64,000 nt of DNA from NCBI RefSeq assembly GCF_001665685.1, contig NZ_LZTB01000039.1:42685-106684 (forward strand), given 5' to 3'. The position numbers were made by a program, and so were the translations under genes. Below, piece by piece: positions 39,874 through 49,029 of this stretch. Numbering within the stretch: position 1 is the first letter of the stretch; the number at the start of each line of letters is the position of its first letter. The stretch is from Mycobacterium sp. 852013-50091_SCH5140682 (GTDB lineage: Bacteria > Actinomycetota > Actinomycetes > Mycobacteriales > Mycobacteriaceae). The notes under the pieces are model-generated. The model searched no databases and was not told the origin of the DNA. It saw nothing but the letters and a program-made list of their open reading frames with translations.

Positions 39874-40320
39874 GTGTCCCGCGCTGCCGTCCTGGACCTC
39901 CTGCGCAACGATGTCGAGCTGTCCGCGCTGGGCACCGCCACCGGATGGCCGGAGCTGGTGATCGTCCCGAACTTCGAAGCCGATCAGCGGCCGAGCGACG
40001 GTGCGTTCATCGTGGTCTGTTGGCGGCATACCGATTTCGAGGAAGCCATCCAGGAGAACGGCGAGCGGCACATGGAGCTCTACTTCCATGTTCCGGTCGC
40101 GAGGTCGACCGACTTCGGGCGGATCGACAGCATGATCGACCGCGTCGACGCGATCTTCGCGGCCGTCGAGGACTCGCCGGCCGGTGTCGTCGGCGGCGAC
40201 GGATACCGGCTGAACTACGTCGGGTTTGAGGGCCGTGGCCCGGATGTGACCGACCCGAAGTACATGACGATCTGTCGGCAGGCCGCCTATATGGCGTTGA
40301 GCTGCAAGGTAACCGCGTGA
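39874..40320 (+). CDS. Tail terminator protein
   Basis: 148 residues from GTG. The pattern DLLRNDVELSALGT, FIVVCWRHTDFEEAI, DRVDAIFAAVED and MALSCKVT agrees with the lambda gpU-like terminator fold. It caps the tail tube and controls tail length together with the tape measure. Confidence 0.75.
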   Translation: MSRAAVLDLLRNDVELSALGTATGWPELVIVPNFEADQRPSDGAFIVVCWRHTDFEEAIQENGERHMELYFHVPVARSTDFGRIDSMIDRVDAIFAAVEDSPAGVVGGDGYRLNYVGFEGRGPDVTDPKYMTICRQAAYMALSCKVTA

Positions 40321-40350
40321 TCAGCGCGACCCAACGAAAGGTATGAGGTA

Positions 40351-40755
40351 ATGGCAACACGATCCAGCCAGACCAGCGGAGGCATCGCGCCCGTCGAGGA
40401 TGCGCAACCCGCGGTGACCGACGAGGACAAGGCGAAGGCCGAGGCCGAGGCGGCCGCCCCGCAGAGTGACAGCGCCGGGAAGTTCGTGCTCTACACCGGT
40501 GCCCGCACCGCGGCCGCCAACGCCGACGAGCTCAAGACCCGCAAGACCCGTCTGGGCGAAGGGACCTACGCCGAGATCACCGTCCAGCAGTGGGCCGAGG
40601 TCGGCATCGAAGCGAAGAACTCGCTGGTATGGAAGCTGCAGAACAACTTCCGCGTGCCGGCCAGCGCGTTGAGCGACGCCCAGCTCGACTACCTGCTGAC
40701 CAACAGCAATCGCTTCGAGCTGGTCGACGGCAACGGCAACAAGGTCGAACGCTAA
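40351..40755 (+). CDS. Uncharacterised tail-region protein, 134 residues
   Basis: An acidic, Ala-rich N-terminus (DEDKAKAEAEAAAP) precedes a compact domain (GKFVLYTGARTAAANADEL, ITVQQWAEVGIEAK, SALSDAQLDYLLTNSNRFELVDGNG). It lies between the tail terminator and major tail protein. A structural role is likely, with no firm family. Confidence 0.65.
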   Translation: MATRSSQTSGGIAPVEDAQPAVTDEDKAKAEAEAAAPQSDSAGKFVLYTGARTAAANADELKTRKTRLGEGTYAEITVQQWAEVGIEAKNSLVWKLQNNFRVPASALSDAQLDYLLTNSNRFELVDGNGNKVER

Positions 40756-40763
40756 CCACCGTC

Positions 40764-41024
40764 GTGCCCGTACCTGACGTTCCCGCCAGCGAGGCGGAAG
40801 ACGTCTTCGACGTTCGATGCGCCGGGGGTGCACTGCACTTCAAGGTCATCGACGGCAACAGGATCGAAGTCAAGTGCAACCACTGGCGCTGCACCGGTGG
40901 CGATTCGGTTGTGCTGCACAGATATTCGTTCCCGGACTGTGAGCTGTTGGAAACGCTGAAGTTCAAGGACCCCATCACCAGAGGCCGGGGAGCCCCAGCT
41001 GCTGAAAGGAAGTACCACAAATGA
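40764..41024 (+). CDS. Com-like zinc-ribbon protein
   Basis: 86 residues from GTG. VRCAGGALHFKVIDGNRIEVKCNHWRC resembles the small zinc ribbon of Com-like proteins; the first Cys pair is incomplete. It lies directly before the major tail gene (4-base overlap). Proteins of this type recur at this position in actinophages with unknown role. Confidence 0.6.
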   Translation: MPVPDVPASEAEDVFDVRCAGGALHFKVIDGNRIEVKCNHWRCTGGDSVVLHRYSFPDCELLETLKFKDPITRGRGAPAAERKYHK

Positions 41025-41890
41025 CCGCATCTCCAGGCAACCCGGACACCAAGCCATACGGCCTGCGCCGGGTATGGATCACCCCGTACCTCGACACCGA
41101 CGGCACGATCCTCGGCCCGGTGTCCTACCGGCTGCCGATCGCGCAGACACTGGCATTCACCGAGTCGGAGGACTTCGACACCCTCGACGGCGACGACAAG
41201 TCCGCCGTGGCCATCCAGGGCAAGGGCGCGACCGTCGACGGTTCGCTGGAGGCCGGCGGCCTGGACCTGATGACCTACTCCATCATCTCCGGCGCCCAAC
41301 TCATCGAGTCCGGCATCGAGCCGAACGTGAAGCGGGTCGTCCGGAAGAAGGGCAGCGACCAGCGTCCCTACTTCCGTGTGGAGGGCCAGGTCCTGTCCAA
41401 CGGTGGCGGCGACAACGTCGCGCGCATCTTCCGCTGCAAGGCCAACGGCAAGATCCAGGCCGACATGAAGTACGGCACCTTCATGGTCCCGTCGATCGAC
41501 TTCATGGGCACGCCGATGCCCGGTGACGACGACGACTACCTGTACGAGATCGAGTTCAACCAGCAGAAGTCGACTCTCGGGTCGACGCCGGTGCCGAACC
41601 CGCTGCCGATCCCGAGCAACGTGACCGTCGGTGCGGTCACCTCCACCAGCGTGGCGCTGTCGTGGAACGAGCTGCCCACCGCGGACAGCTACATGGTGCA
41701 GAAGTCCACCGACGGCGGAACCACGTGGACCGCGGTCTCGTCTGCGGCCGGCGGCCAGCCGACCACCGCGTCAACCACCCTGACCGGGCTGACCGTGTCG
41801 ACGGCGCACAAGTTCCGGGTCGCGGGCAAGTTCGGCACCACCGTCGGTTCTTACAGCGCCGCCGTGTCTGCCACCACTCCCGCGAGCTAA
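41021..41890 (+). CDS. Major tail tube protein with Ig/FN3-like domain
   Basis: 289 residues. Residues 1-190 are the tube domain (GLRRVWITPYL, FTESEDFDTLDGDDKSAVAIQGKG, VPSIDFMG). Residues 200-289 form a C-terminal fibronectin-type III/Ig-like fold (IPSNVTVGAVTSTSVALSWNE, STAHKFRVAGKFG). Such C-terminal domains decorate the tail surface and may bind cell-surface glycans. It is the most abundant tail protein. Confidence 0.9.
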   Translation: MTASPGNPDTKPYGLRRVWITPYLDTDGTILGPVSYRLPIAQTLAFTESEDFDTLDGDDKSAVAIQGKGATVDGSLEAGGLDLMTYSIISGAQLIESGIEPNVKRVVRKKGSDQRPYFRVEGQVLSNGGGDNVARIFRCKANGKIQADMKYGTFMVPSIDFMGTPMPGDDDDYLYEIEFNQQKSTLGSTPVPNPLPIPSNVTVGAVTSTSVALSWNELPTADSYMVQKSTDGGTTWTAVSSAAGGQPTTASTTLTGLTVSTAHKFRVAGKFGTTVGSYSAAVSATTPAS

Positions 41891-41931
41891 GCGCCGCAAC
41901 GTCATCCGACAAGAGCCCCTAGGAGGCCACC

Positions 41932-42657
41932 ATGACATCACCCATCGAAGAGCAGCAGAATCGGGCGTCCGCCCTTCCCCCGGTACGGGCTCGGGGCGGG
42001 GTCCCCATGCGCGACTGGTGCTGCGGTACCCCGATCACGGGCCCGCACATCACCGAGTGCGTGTACGACGCTCCCGCGCCCGCTGCGGAAGCTGTATCTG
42101 AGCCGCCGTCGGCGCCGACCCCCACCGGGCCGGTGCCGGCGGCGGCTTCTTCCGTTCCGACCTACGGATTCAAAAAGGCCGCCGAGGAAGACCTGGCGTT
42201 GCCCAGCGGCGCGTTCGTGCGGATCCGGAAGCTCCGCCGAATGCAGGTGATCGAACTCAAGGTTGTCGACATGCTCGATGGGTTCGGGCCGGAGCTGCTC
42301 AAGGACCTCCGCAGTGACGACCCGGACAAGGCAGCGCAGGCCGCAGACGAGGCGACGCGCGCTCTGATCGACCCGCAGACGAGCAGAAAGATCTTCGGAC
42401 CCGTGGACCGCGTCGTCGCGGCGGCCGTCGTCTGCCCGAAGGTGGTGCTGGCCGGGTCGAGCACCGACGAGCAGGTCAACATCGGTGAGATCGAGATGGA
42501 AGACAAGATGGCCATCTTCAACGCTGCACTCCCCGACGAGCTGAAATCGACTGCGCTGGGGGAGCAGTTGGCGGCGTTGAAAAGCGTACGCAACGAACCC
42601 GACGCTGGCGTACGAGATCTACGAGATGGCGAAGCTGTTTCACCAGAAGCCCAGTGA
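41932..42657 (+). CDS. Tail assembly chaperone (gpG-like)
   Basis: 241 residues. A Pro/Ala-rich N-terminus carries a CCGTPITGPHITEC element. The body has the gpG-type chaperone core (GAFVRIRKLRRMQVIELKV, VVCPKVVLAG, ALPDELKSTALGEQLAAL). It lies between major tail and tape measure, as expected. The downstream frame carries the gpT-like extension and starts at 42581, so a ribosomal frameshift to the +1 frame near 42598 probably makes a fused product. Confidence 0.85.
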   Translation: MTSPIEEQQNRASALPPVRARGGVPMRDWCCGTPITGPHITECVYDAPAPAAEAVSEPPSAPTPTGPVPAAASSVPTYGFKKAAEEDLALPSGAFVRIRKLRRMQVIELKVVDMLDGFGPELLKDLRSDDPDKAAQAADEATRALIDPQTSRKIFGPVDRVVAAAVVCPKVVLAGSSTDEQVNIGEIEMEDKMAIFNAALPDELKSTALGEQLAALKSVRNEPDAGVRDLRDGEAVSPEAQ

Positions 42658-42937
42658 CATAGCGATTCTCGACGAACGCGTCGGGGAGTTCGGAACGTTT
42701 TTCTTCAACCGGGGGATCGCGGCGTTCGGCCGCGGCGTGCTGTCCCGGCTCGACGAGGTGAGCCAGAGCAAGAACCCGGTGATCGCGCGGACACAACGGA
42801 TGCGGGAGTGGGAGCGACTGATGGGCGGTGACATGGACCAATCGACTACCGGTTTCGCGGATCCCACCGAAGGGTCGGCGTCGGCGCACGCCCGCGTCGT
42901 CGGCGAGCGGGACGGCGACGAGGACATCGTCCTGTGA
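42602..42937 (+). CDS. Tail assembly chaperone C-terminal extension (gpT-like)
   Basis: This frame is read as TLAYEIYEMAKLFHQKPSDIAILDER in overview and ends DEDIVL. It is open only from 42581 and overlaps the gpG frame in +1 relation. A slip of the tRNA from CCC (42598-42600) to CCG skips one base and joins NEP to TLAYEIY. The internal ATG at 42626 could give a separate product, but the conserved residues upstream of it favour frameshifting. Confidence 0.75.
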   Translation, partial: TLAYEIYEMAKLFHQKPSDIAILDERVGEFGTFFFNRGIAAFGRGVLSRLDEVSQSKNPVIARTQRMREWERLMGGDMDQSTTGFADPTEGSASAHARVVGERDGDEDIVL

Positions 42938-42970
42938 TGCTGCGGACCGCGGGTGTTGGTGGGCTGACGG

Positions 42971-45900
42971 TTGCCTGATTACAACCTGGGCCGCGCCCAC
43001 GGCAAGATCGAGATCGGCTACGACGGCAGCGGCGCGCGCGCGGCTGCCAGGGATCTCGACGATGTCACCGCGTCGTCGACGGCGGCCGACAAGTCGCTGA
43101 CGAGAACCCAGAAGACGCTGAAGGATACGGACCGCGAGTTCGATGCGGCCGGCGGCGCGGCGCAGGGGTACAACGCCCGGCTGAAGGACGTCCGCCAGTC
43201 CAGCGAAGATGTCGATGCTGCGCAACACAGGCTCAACAGCACCCTGCTGGACAGCAAGGCGACAGTTGAGGACATCGACGCTGCGTACCGTCATCTGGAG
43301 GATACGCAGAATCGGCACACGAAAGCCGTTGACGCTGCCCGTGATGCCCACCGGGCCATGTCCGACCGGATGTCCGTGGGGCAGCGGGTCATGTCCGGCC
43401 TGTCGGGCATCCTCCCCAACCTGTCACGCAACATCGAGCGGCTGAGCACTGTCCAGGACGACGCCACCGACAAGGCGAGCGGCCTCGCGCAGGCACTCGG
43501 TGTGGCGGCCAAGGTCGTGGGATTCCTGGGTCCGGAAGGCAAGGCCGCGTCCGCGGGTCTGCTGCTGGCCTCCGAGGGCATCGAGAAGGTCAGCGGCAGC
43601 GCCAAGGCGGGCGGCAGTGTCGTCGGCGACTTCGTCAAGGACATCGCCGGCCTGGAGCTCGCCGTCGCCAAGGTCGGCGGTCTGGCGCTGGGACTGCCGT
43701 CCCTAGGTGGCCTCGCCGGGCTCGGTGGCGCCGCGGGCGTGCAGGGCATCATCAACGTCGTCGGCGCGGCCCGGCAGCTCTCCGGCGCTCTCGGCCTGCT
43801 GCCCGCCGTGGTGGCTGGTGTCGGATTATCCATGTCCACACTGGAAGTCGCATTCCACGGGGTCGGCGACGCGCTCAAAGACATGATGGCCGACGACCCG
43901 AAGAAGTTCCTTGAGGACATCAAGGACATGGGTCCGGTGGCCGCCGAAGCGATGCTCGGCATCGCGGAATTCCGCGACGAGTTCAAACTGGCCGGCGCCG
44001 CGGTGCAGGATTCGTTCTTCACCAAGATCGTGAACGACATCAAACCGCTGATTCAAACCTGGCTGCCGCTGGTGTCCGGTGGGATGGCCAAGATCGCCGG
44101 GATTTTCGGCGATGCTGCCCACGAGCTAGCCGGACTATTTGAGACTCCCGCAGCGGCACAAGCGTTTTCGGCGTTCATCGAGAACATCGCCGCAGGACTG
44201 CAGGCTATGCAGCCCGCCATCAAGCCGCTGTTCGGCATCTTCGAACAGCTGACCGTGATCGGGTCGTCGTTCTTCGAGCAGATCGGCGGGGCAATCAGCA
44301 ACACCCTGACGGTGCTGGTGGGCATGCTCGGCCAGGCGACCGCGGACGGCAGTTTCCAGGCGTGGATCCAGTCCGCCATCAACGGATTCAGCCACCTGGT
44401 CGACGCCGTCATCAACGTGAGCCAGGCGTTCGGCACCATCATGACCATCGCCGACAACTTCGGCGGCGGCGGGCTTCTCGGATGGCTCGACCAGATGGCC
44501 ATCGCGCTGAACAACTGGACGCAGTCCGAAGAGGGGCAGCAGGCACTCACCGCGTTCTTCACCTCGGTGCGCGAGGCCACCGACGCGTTCTTGCCGATGC
44601 TGGGTCCGCTGGTCAGCGGATTGTCCTCACTGGTGACAGCTTTCGTGAAGCTGGGTGTGGCGACGGCGCCAGGCTGGCAGGACTTCTTCAACATGTTCGC
44701 CCAGTCGATGCAAGAGCTGGCCCCGCAAATCGTCGCGCTCGGCCCGGCGCTCAACCAGTTCCTGTACAACATGGGCGTCGCGATGGTGAACATCGTCAGG
44801 CAGGTTGGCCCCAAGCTGCCCGACCTGTTCAACATGTTGTCGAATGCATTCTCGACGCTGCTGCCGCAAATTGGGCCGCTCGTTGATATTTTCCTCGATC
44901 TAGCGCAGCGGGTCGGGCCACAGCTGCCGAAGCTCTTCGAGGCGGTCACCGGCGCGATTGAGGCGCTGCTGCCCTACGTCCCGGTCGTGGTGGACCTGTT
45001 CCGCAATCTGGTCTCCGTGATCACCACTGGCATCGAAGTGTTTGCCGGGATAGTCAAGGGAATTCGGGGCTTCATCGACTGGTGCGCCAAGCTAGTGAGC
45101 GCCATCCCGGATGCGTTCGGCTCGATCGAGAAGTGGTTCACCGGCCTCATCGACAAGGCACCGGGCTGGGGCAAGAGCATCATCAACGGCCTCATTGAGG
45201 GCTTGAAGAACGCGACCGGGCTCGGCGCCCTGTCCGGCACGGTCAAGGACATCGTCGACGGCATCGCGGGCTGGTTCCAGTCCTCCCCAGCCAAGTGGGG
45301 ACCGTTCTCCGGAGACGGGTACACCAAGATCCGCGGTCAGAAGATGGTCGCCGACATGGCCGACGGCATGGCGTCGGCGCAGGGCAGCGTCGCCGCGGCG
45401 GCCCGAACGACCGCAGAGACCGCCAGCAGCGCGCTCGGCGCGGGTGCGCCGGCTGCCGGTGGTGCAGAAAGCCTGGGCGGTGCGCTGCTGCCGCCCCACA
45501 TCGCCGGAGCCGACAATTCGGTGCTCTCGGCATACCTTCGCCACCAGTTCTCCGAAACCCGCGGTCTCAAGGGCCTGGCGAAGGACATGGGCAACATCCT
45601 GCAGGTCGCCCAGTCCGGACTCGAACTGGTGACCCAGAACATCGCCGGCACGATGTTCCAGGCGCTCGGTCTCATCCCAGGCATGGACACCAAGCCCTGG
45701 GTGAAGATGTCGCCCGAGCAGATCGCCCAGCAGCAGGAGCGCAACGCGCTCAAGAAGAAGCAGAGTCCTACCTGGGACGACGTATTCGGAAAGGGCGCGT
45801 CGAAAGGCGGGATCGGCAACGCGGCCGGGGCTCACGCAAGTAAGCAGCCGACCGGCGTCAGTGTCCCGCTGGTCCAAAAGCCCGATGGCACTTGGACCTC

Positions 45901-47800
45901 GACGGATCCCGCTTGGGCACACCTGATCGCCCGTGAATCCGCCGGCATCAACCAGCGCCAGCAGATCACCGACGCCAACTCTGGACCTAACGCGGCGGAA
46001 GGTCTGTTCCAAATCACGCCGTCGACATGGAAAGCGCACGGCGGCACAGAGTTTGCGCCCAACCCACTGACCGCCACACCGCAGCAGCAGGCCGTAATCG
46101 CTGCCCGCATTCTGCAGCGGAACCCGAGTGGCTCGGATTGGGGCGCCGGGCTGGACGGTCGAGAGAGCGCACAGGAGTTGCTCAGCGGCCTCACGGATGC
46201 GCCACCGCCACCAACAGCGGCGGCTCCGGGCACGAAGAAGAAGAACGGCCCGACGTGGCAGCAGGTCGCCGGCAAGTCGCCGGAGGCGTACGGCCTGCGG
46301 CCCGGAACCGACACCGGCGGATACGGCACAGGCACCGGCGACGTGTTCCCGCCGTGGGTCATGGAGCTGGCGAAAGCCTTTGGCATCAAGCCGAGTACGT
46401 ACGCCGGGCATCAGGAGTCTGACCGGAACGAGCCCGGTTACGCGCCGAACCCGAACCACGAGAACCGCGGTATCGACTGGACCGGGCCGACGGAGAACCT
46501 GCAGAAGTTCGCCGACTACCTGGCGACGATTCCGCAGGATCTCGAGCAGGTCATCTGGCAGAACCCCGACACTGGCAAAAAGACGGGCATCGGCGGCGGG
46601 AAGATCAATCCGGGCTACTACCCGCAGAGCACGTATGACGAGCACGGCGGCAACGACCCGTCGAACATCCACGTCCACACACGCCAGAGCTCGGCTATCC
46701 CGCTGCCCGACGGTTCGAAGCCACCGGCAGCAGGGGGCATCGGCGGCTCAGTCGGTTTGGGTGGTGGTGTGGTTCTGCCGTCTGGCAAGACAGTCGACGA
46801 TCTGCTCGATACCAGCAGCCAGAACCTGTCGGTCAATGACCAACTGCTGCAAGCCTATTTGAAGGGCAATCCGGAGCTGGCCGCACAGATCGACGCGGCG
46901 AAGACCCCGGGGGCGTCCGACGAGTCCGTGCTGACGGCGCTGACCGGTATCGACTCGACGATCACCGATCTGAAGACGCAGGACGCGGTCGCCAACAAGA
47001 ACACCATCGACGCCCTGCAATCGACCCAGAGCGAGATCGCCAAGGGTGCGGGGTTCCAGCAGGGGCAGAGTGCCCTGTCGACGGCTCAGTCGGTCGTTAG
47101 CGGGGCGGCGAACGCCGTGAGCAGCGTGTTCCAGGTCATCGGCAGCACGCTCGACGCGATGAGCGCCACGCAGGACATCGCCGACCACCTTGTGTACGGC
47201 GTCCGCAACACCGAGGACGTCATGCGAATCGTCGACAACGTCCAGAAGTACATCACCCTCGCCGCGAACATCGCCAACGCGACCGGCAGCATCCTGTCCA
47301 CCATCGGCGGCCTGGTCGGTGCTGGCAGTAGCGGCGACCCGTCGGGTGGCGCGGCGGGCGCATCGATGGCGTTGTCGTCGGCCGGGCAGATCGCGCAGCT
47401 GATCGGGGCGGCCCTGCAGGGCGTCAACATGGCCATCGACTTTGGTCAGCAGCTGTACCACATCGCCGGCACGTACGTGGGCCGGTTCTTGTCGCAGCTG
47501 ACCGCCGGTATCGGCGGCACACCGCTGATGGGTGATGTGCGGTTCCTGCTGAACAAGAACACCGGCCAGCTCATCACTTACAGCGAGGACAACCCGGGCA
47601 ACAAGAACTCGCTCAACGTGCCGACCTGGTTGAACCAGACCTACGACTACGGCGGCGGGCAGAACCCGAATCCGCAGGTGAACACGCAGTGGAACATTTA
47701 CGCCGGCCCGGGCCAGTCAGCGGGGGAGATGTTGAACGAGACGATGTGGATGGTCAACACTCAGGGCACGGACGGTGCCATGGCGACGACGAACTTCTGA
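42971..47800 (+). CDS. Tape measure protein with lysozyme and peptidase domains
   Basis: 1609 residues from a TTG. The N-terminal half is long, helical and partly hydrophobic, as in all tape measures that fix tail length. Around residues 975-1070 is a lytic-transglycosylase-like domain (WAHLIARESAGI, then GPNAAEGLFQITPSTWKAHGG) with catalytic Glu in RESAG. Around 1130-1260 a second region with HQESDRNEP and NIHVHTRQS resembles a peptidase-like fold. These would open peptidoglycan for DNA entry. The C-terminus has long helical segments. It is expected to form the inside of the tail. Confidence 0.9.
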   Translation: MPDYNLGRAHGKIEIGYDGSGARAAARDLDDVTASSTAADKSLTRTQKTLKDTDREFDAAGGAAQGYNARLKDVRQSSEDVDAAQHRLNSTLLDSKATVEDIDAAYRHLEDTQNRHTKAVDAARDAHRAMSDRMSVGQRVMSGLSGILPNLSRNIERLSTVQDDATDKASGLAQALGVAAKVVGFLGPEGKAASAGLLLASEGIEKVSGSAKAGGSVVGDFVKDIAGLELAVAKVGGLALGLPSLGGLAGLGGAAGVQGIINVVGAARQLSGALGLLPAVVAGVGLSMSTLEVAFHGVGDALKDMMADDPKKFLEDIKDMGPVAAEAMLGIAEFRDEFKLAGAAVQDSFFTKIVNDIKPLIQTWLPLVSGGMAKIAGIFGDAAHELAGLFETPAAAQAFSAFIENIAAGLQAMQPAIKPLFGIFEQLTVIGSSFFEQIGGAISNTLTVLVGMLGQATADGSFQAWIQSAINGFSHLVDAVINVSQAFGTIMTIADNFGGGGLLGWLDQMAIALNNWTQSEEGQQALTAFFTSVREATDAFLPMLGPLVSGLSSLVTAFVKLGVATAPGWQDFFNMFAQSMQELAPQIVALGPALNQFLYNMGVAMVNIVRQVGPKLPDLFNMLSNAFSTLLPQIGPLVDIFLDLAQRVGPQLPKLFEAVTGAIEALLPYVPVVVDLFRNLVSVITTGIEVFAGIVKGIRGFIDWCAKLVSAIPDAFGSIEKWFTGLIDKAPGWGKSIINGLIEGLKNATGLGALSGTVKDIVDGIAGWFQSSPAKWGPFSGDGYTKIRGQKMVADMADGMASAQGSVAAAARTTAETASSALGAGAPAAGGAESLGGALLPPHIAGADNSVLSAYLRHQFSETRGLKGLAKDMGNILQVAQSGLELVTQNIAGTMFQALGLIPGMDTKPWVKMSPEQIAQQQERNALKKKQSPTWDDVFGKGASKGGIGNAAGAHASKQPTGVSVPLVQKPDGTWTSTDPAWAHLIARESAGINQRQQITDANSGPNAAEGLFQITPSTWKAHGGTEFAPNPLTATPQQQAVIAARILQRNPSGSDWGAGLDGRESAQELLSGLTDAPPPPTAAAPGTKKKNGPTWQQVAGKSPEAYGLRPGTDTGGYGTGTGDVFPPWVMELAKAFGIKPSTYAGHQESDRNEPGYAPNPNHENRGIDWTGPTENLQKFADYLATIPQDLEQVIWQNPDTGKKTGIGGGKINPGYYPQSTYDEHGGNDPSNIHVHTRQSSAIPLPDGSKPPAAGGIGGSVGLGGGVVLPSGKTVDDLLDTSSQNLSVNDQLLQAYLKGNPELAAQIDAAKTPGASDESVLTALTGIDSTITDLKTQDAVANKNTIDALQSTQSEIAKGAGFQQGQSALSTAQSVVSGAANAVSSVFQVIGSTLDAMSATQDIADHLVYGVRNTEDVMRIVDNVQKYITLAANIANATGSILSTIGGLVGAGSSGDPSGGAAGASMALSSAGQIAQLIGAALQGVNMAIDFGQQLYHIAGTYVGRFLSQLTAGIGGTPLMGDVRFLLNKNTGQLITYSEDNPGNKNSLNVPTWLNQTYDYGGGQNPNPQVNTQWNIYAGPGQSAGEMLNETMWMVNTQGTDGAMATTNF

Positions 47801-47801
47801 C

Positions 47802-48662
47802 ATGTCGAAGAACCTGCGCCCCTACCAGTGGCAACTCGGCAATCTCGTGTTCGGCCGCGGCACCCTCTACCCGGTGCTGAGCACGAACCTGCAGTCGTAC
47901 AACGTCAACAACCAGGACTTCCAGGTCCCGTTGGCCGATGAAGTGCGGATGGGGCAGGACTCGTTCCAGGCCGGTCCGCTCACGCTGAAGATCGGCGTGA
48001 TCGACAACGCCCCGCTGCCGCACATCGCGGGCCACCTGCCCGACGCGCTCACGGCGAAGTCGTCGAAGTTGTTGACCGCCTTGCAGAAAGAGTGGAAGGC
48101 CGACGAGATCAAACAGCAGTGGGGTGCGCTGAAGCCGCTCACCTACTGCGATGGGTATGGTGTGGCTCGCCAAATCTATGGGCGGCCAAGGAAGTTCACG
48201 TACACCCTGAAACGCCAGGGCAGTCAGTTCCACACGGTGACAGCCGAATACGCCCGGGTCGACACCCTGAGCTACACCGAACGGGAGACCGGCGCGGCGC
48301 TGGCGGTCAACGCGGCGCCGGTTTTCTACACCCGCGATGGCGGTGACGCGCCGTCGTGGTTCCGGGTCGTGTTCGCCGGGCCCGCGGTCAACCCGTTCGC
48401 GGTCGTCGGGGAATGCGAGATCCAGCTGCAGTACACCATCCCGGCTGGGGTGCGGGTCGAGGTGAACAGCTACCCCTGGTCGCGTCGAATCATCGACAGT
48501 AACGGCCTCAACCTGCGCACCACACTGATCGGCAACACCCGGTACCTCGACCAGCTGCAGATTCCCGCCGAGGCCCCCATCCCGATGTCGTGGACAGCGA
48601 CCGGCACCACCGGTGCGAGCGGCTGCACGGTGCTGTGGCGCGACGCACTCAACACCCTGTGA
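47802..48662 (+). CDS. Distal tail/minor tail protein
   Basis: 286 residues from the ATG just after the tape-measure stop. The pattern QWQLGNLVFGRGTLYPV, VPLADEVRMGQDSF and WSRRIIDSNGLNLRTTL matches the Dit-like first minor tail protein of siphoviruses of actinobacteria, the baseplate hub to which the other minor tails bind. Confidence 0.82.
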   Translation: MSKNLRPYQWQLGNLVFGRGTLYPVLSTNLQSYNVNNQDFQVPLADEVRMGQDSFQAGPLTLKIGVIDNAPLPHIAGHLPDALTAKSSKLLTALQKEWKADEIKQQWGALKPLTYCDGYGVARQIYGRPRKFTYTLKRQGSQFHTVTAEYARVDTLSYTERETGAALAVNAAPVFYTRDGGDAPSWFRVVFAGPAVNPFAVVGECEIQLQYTIPAGVRVEVNSYPWSRRIIDSNGLNLRTTLIGNTRYLDQLQIPAEAPIPMSWTATGTTGASGCTVLWRDALNTL

Positions 48663-48672
48663 TTGGAGCAAG

Positions 48673-49026
48673 ATGCCTTTCAGTGATGCGGCAATAGTCC
48701 TCGGGGCCAACGCGATCCGCTCTGCGCTCGGCGCCGCCCAGCTGCACACCGGCAACCCCGGTGCGGGTGGAGCGGCCAGCAAGTCCTCGGCCGCGCCGCT
48801 CGTTCCCGCCTGGACCGTCGTCGACGCCAACGGCAACTTCGATCTGGCCGTACCGTTGGCGTTCACCGGTGCCACGCCGAACGGGCCCATCAAGTATGTG
48901 TCGCTGTGGTCGACCGTCGGCGGCAGCCCCGTGTGGTACGGCAACTTTCAACTCTCGGGCGACCAGACCGCGGACTCTGCGGGCAACTACACCGTGAATA
49001 GCCTGGCCGTCACGAGAACTGCGTAG
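48673..49026 (+). CDS. Minor tail protein, 117 residues
   Basis: Beta-rich short protein (GANAIRSALGAAQLHTGNPGAGGAASKSS in overview, LAVPLAFTGATPNGPIKYVSLWSTVGG). It resembles small phage tail-tip proteins that occur next to Dit. TTGGAG lies 7 bases before the ATG. Confidence 0.65.
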   Translation: MPFSDAAIVLGANAIRSALGAAQLHTGNPGAGGAASKSSAAPLVPAWTVVDANGNFDLAVPLAFTGATPNGPIKYVSLWSTVGGSPVWYGNFQLSGDQTADSAGNYTVNSLAVTRTA

Positions 49027-49029
49027 CCG

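Noticed and set aside
45092..46678. A long minus-strand open frame over the tape measure gene
   Set aside because: Antisense shadow caused by GC bias; no start signal, no domain, and opposite to the late operon direction.
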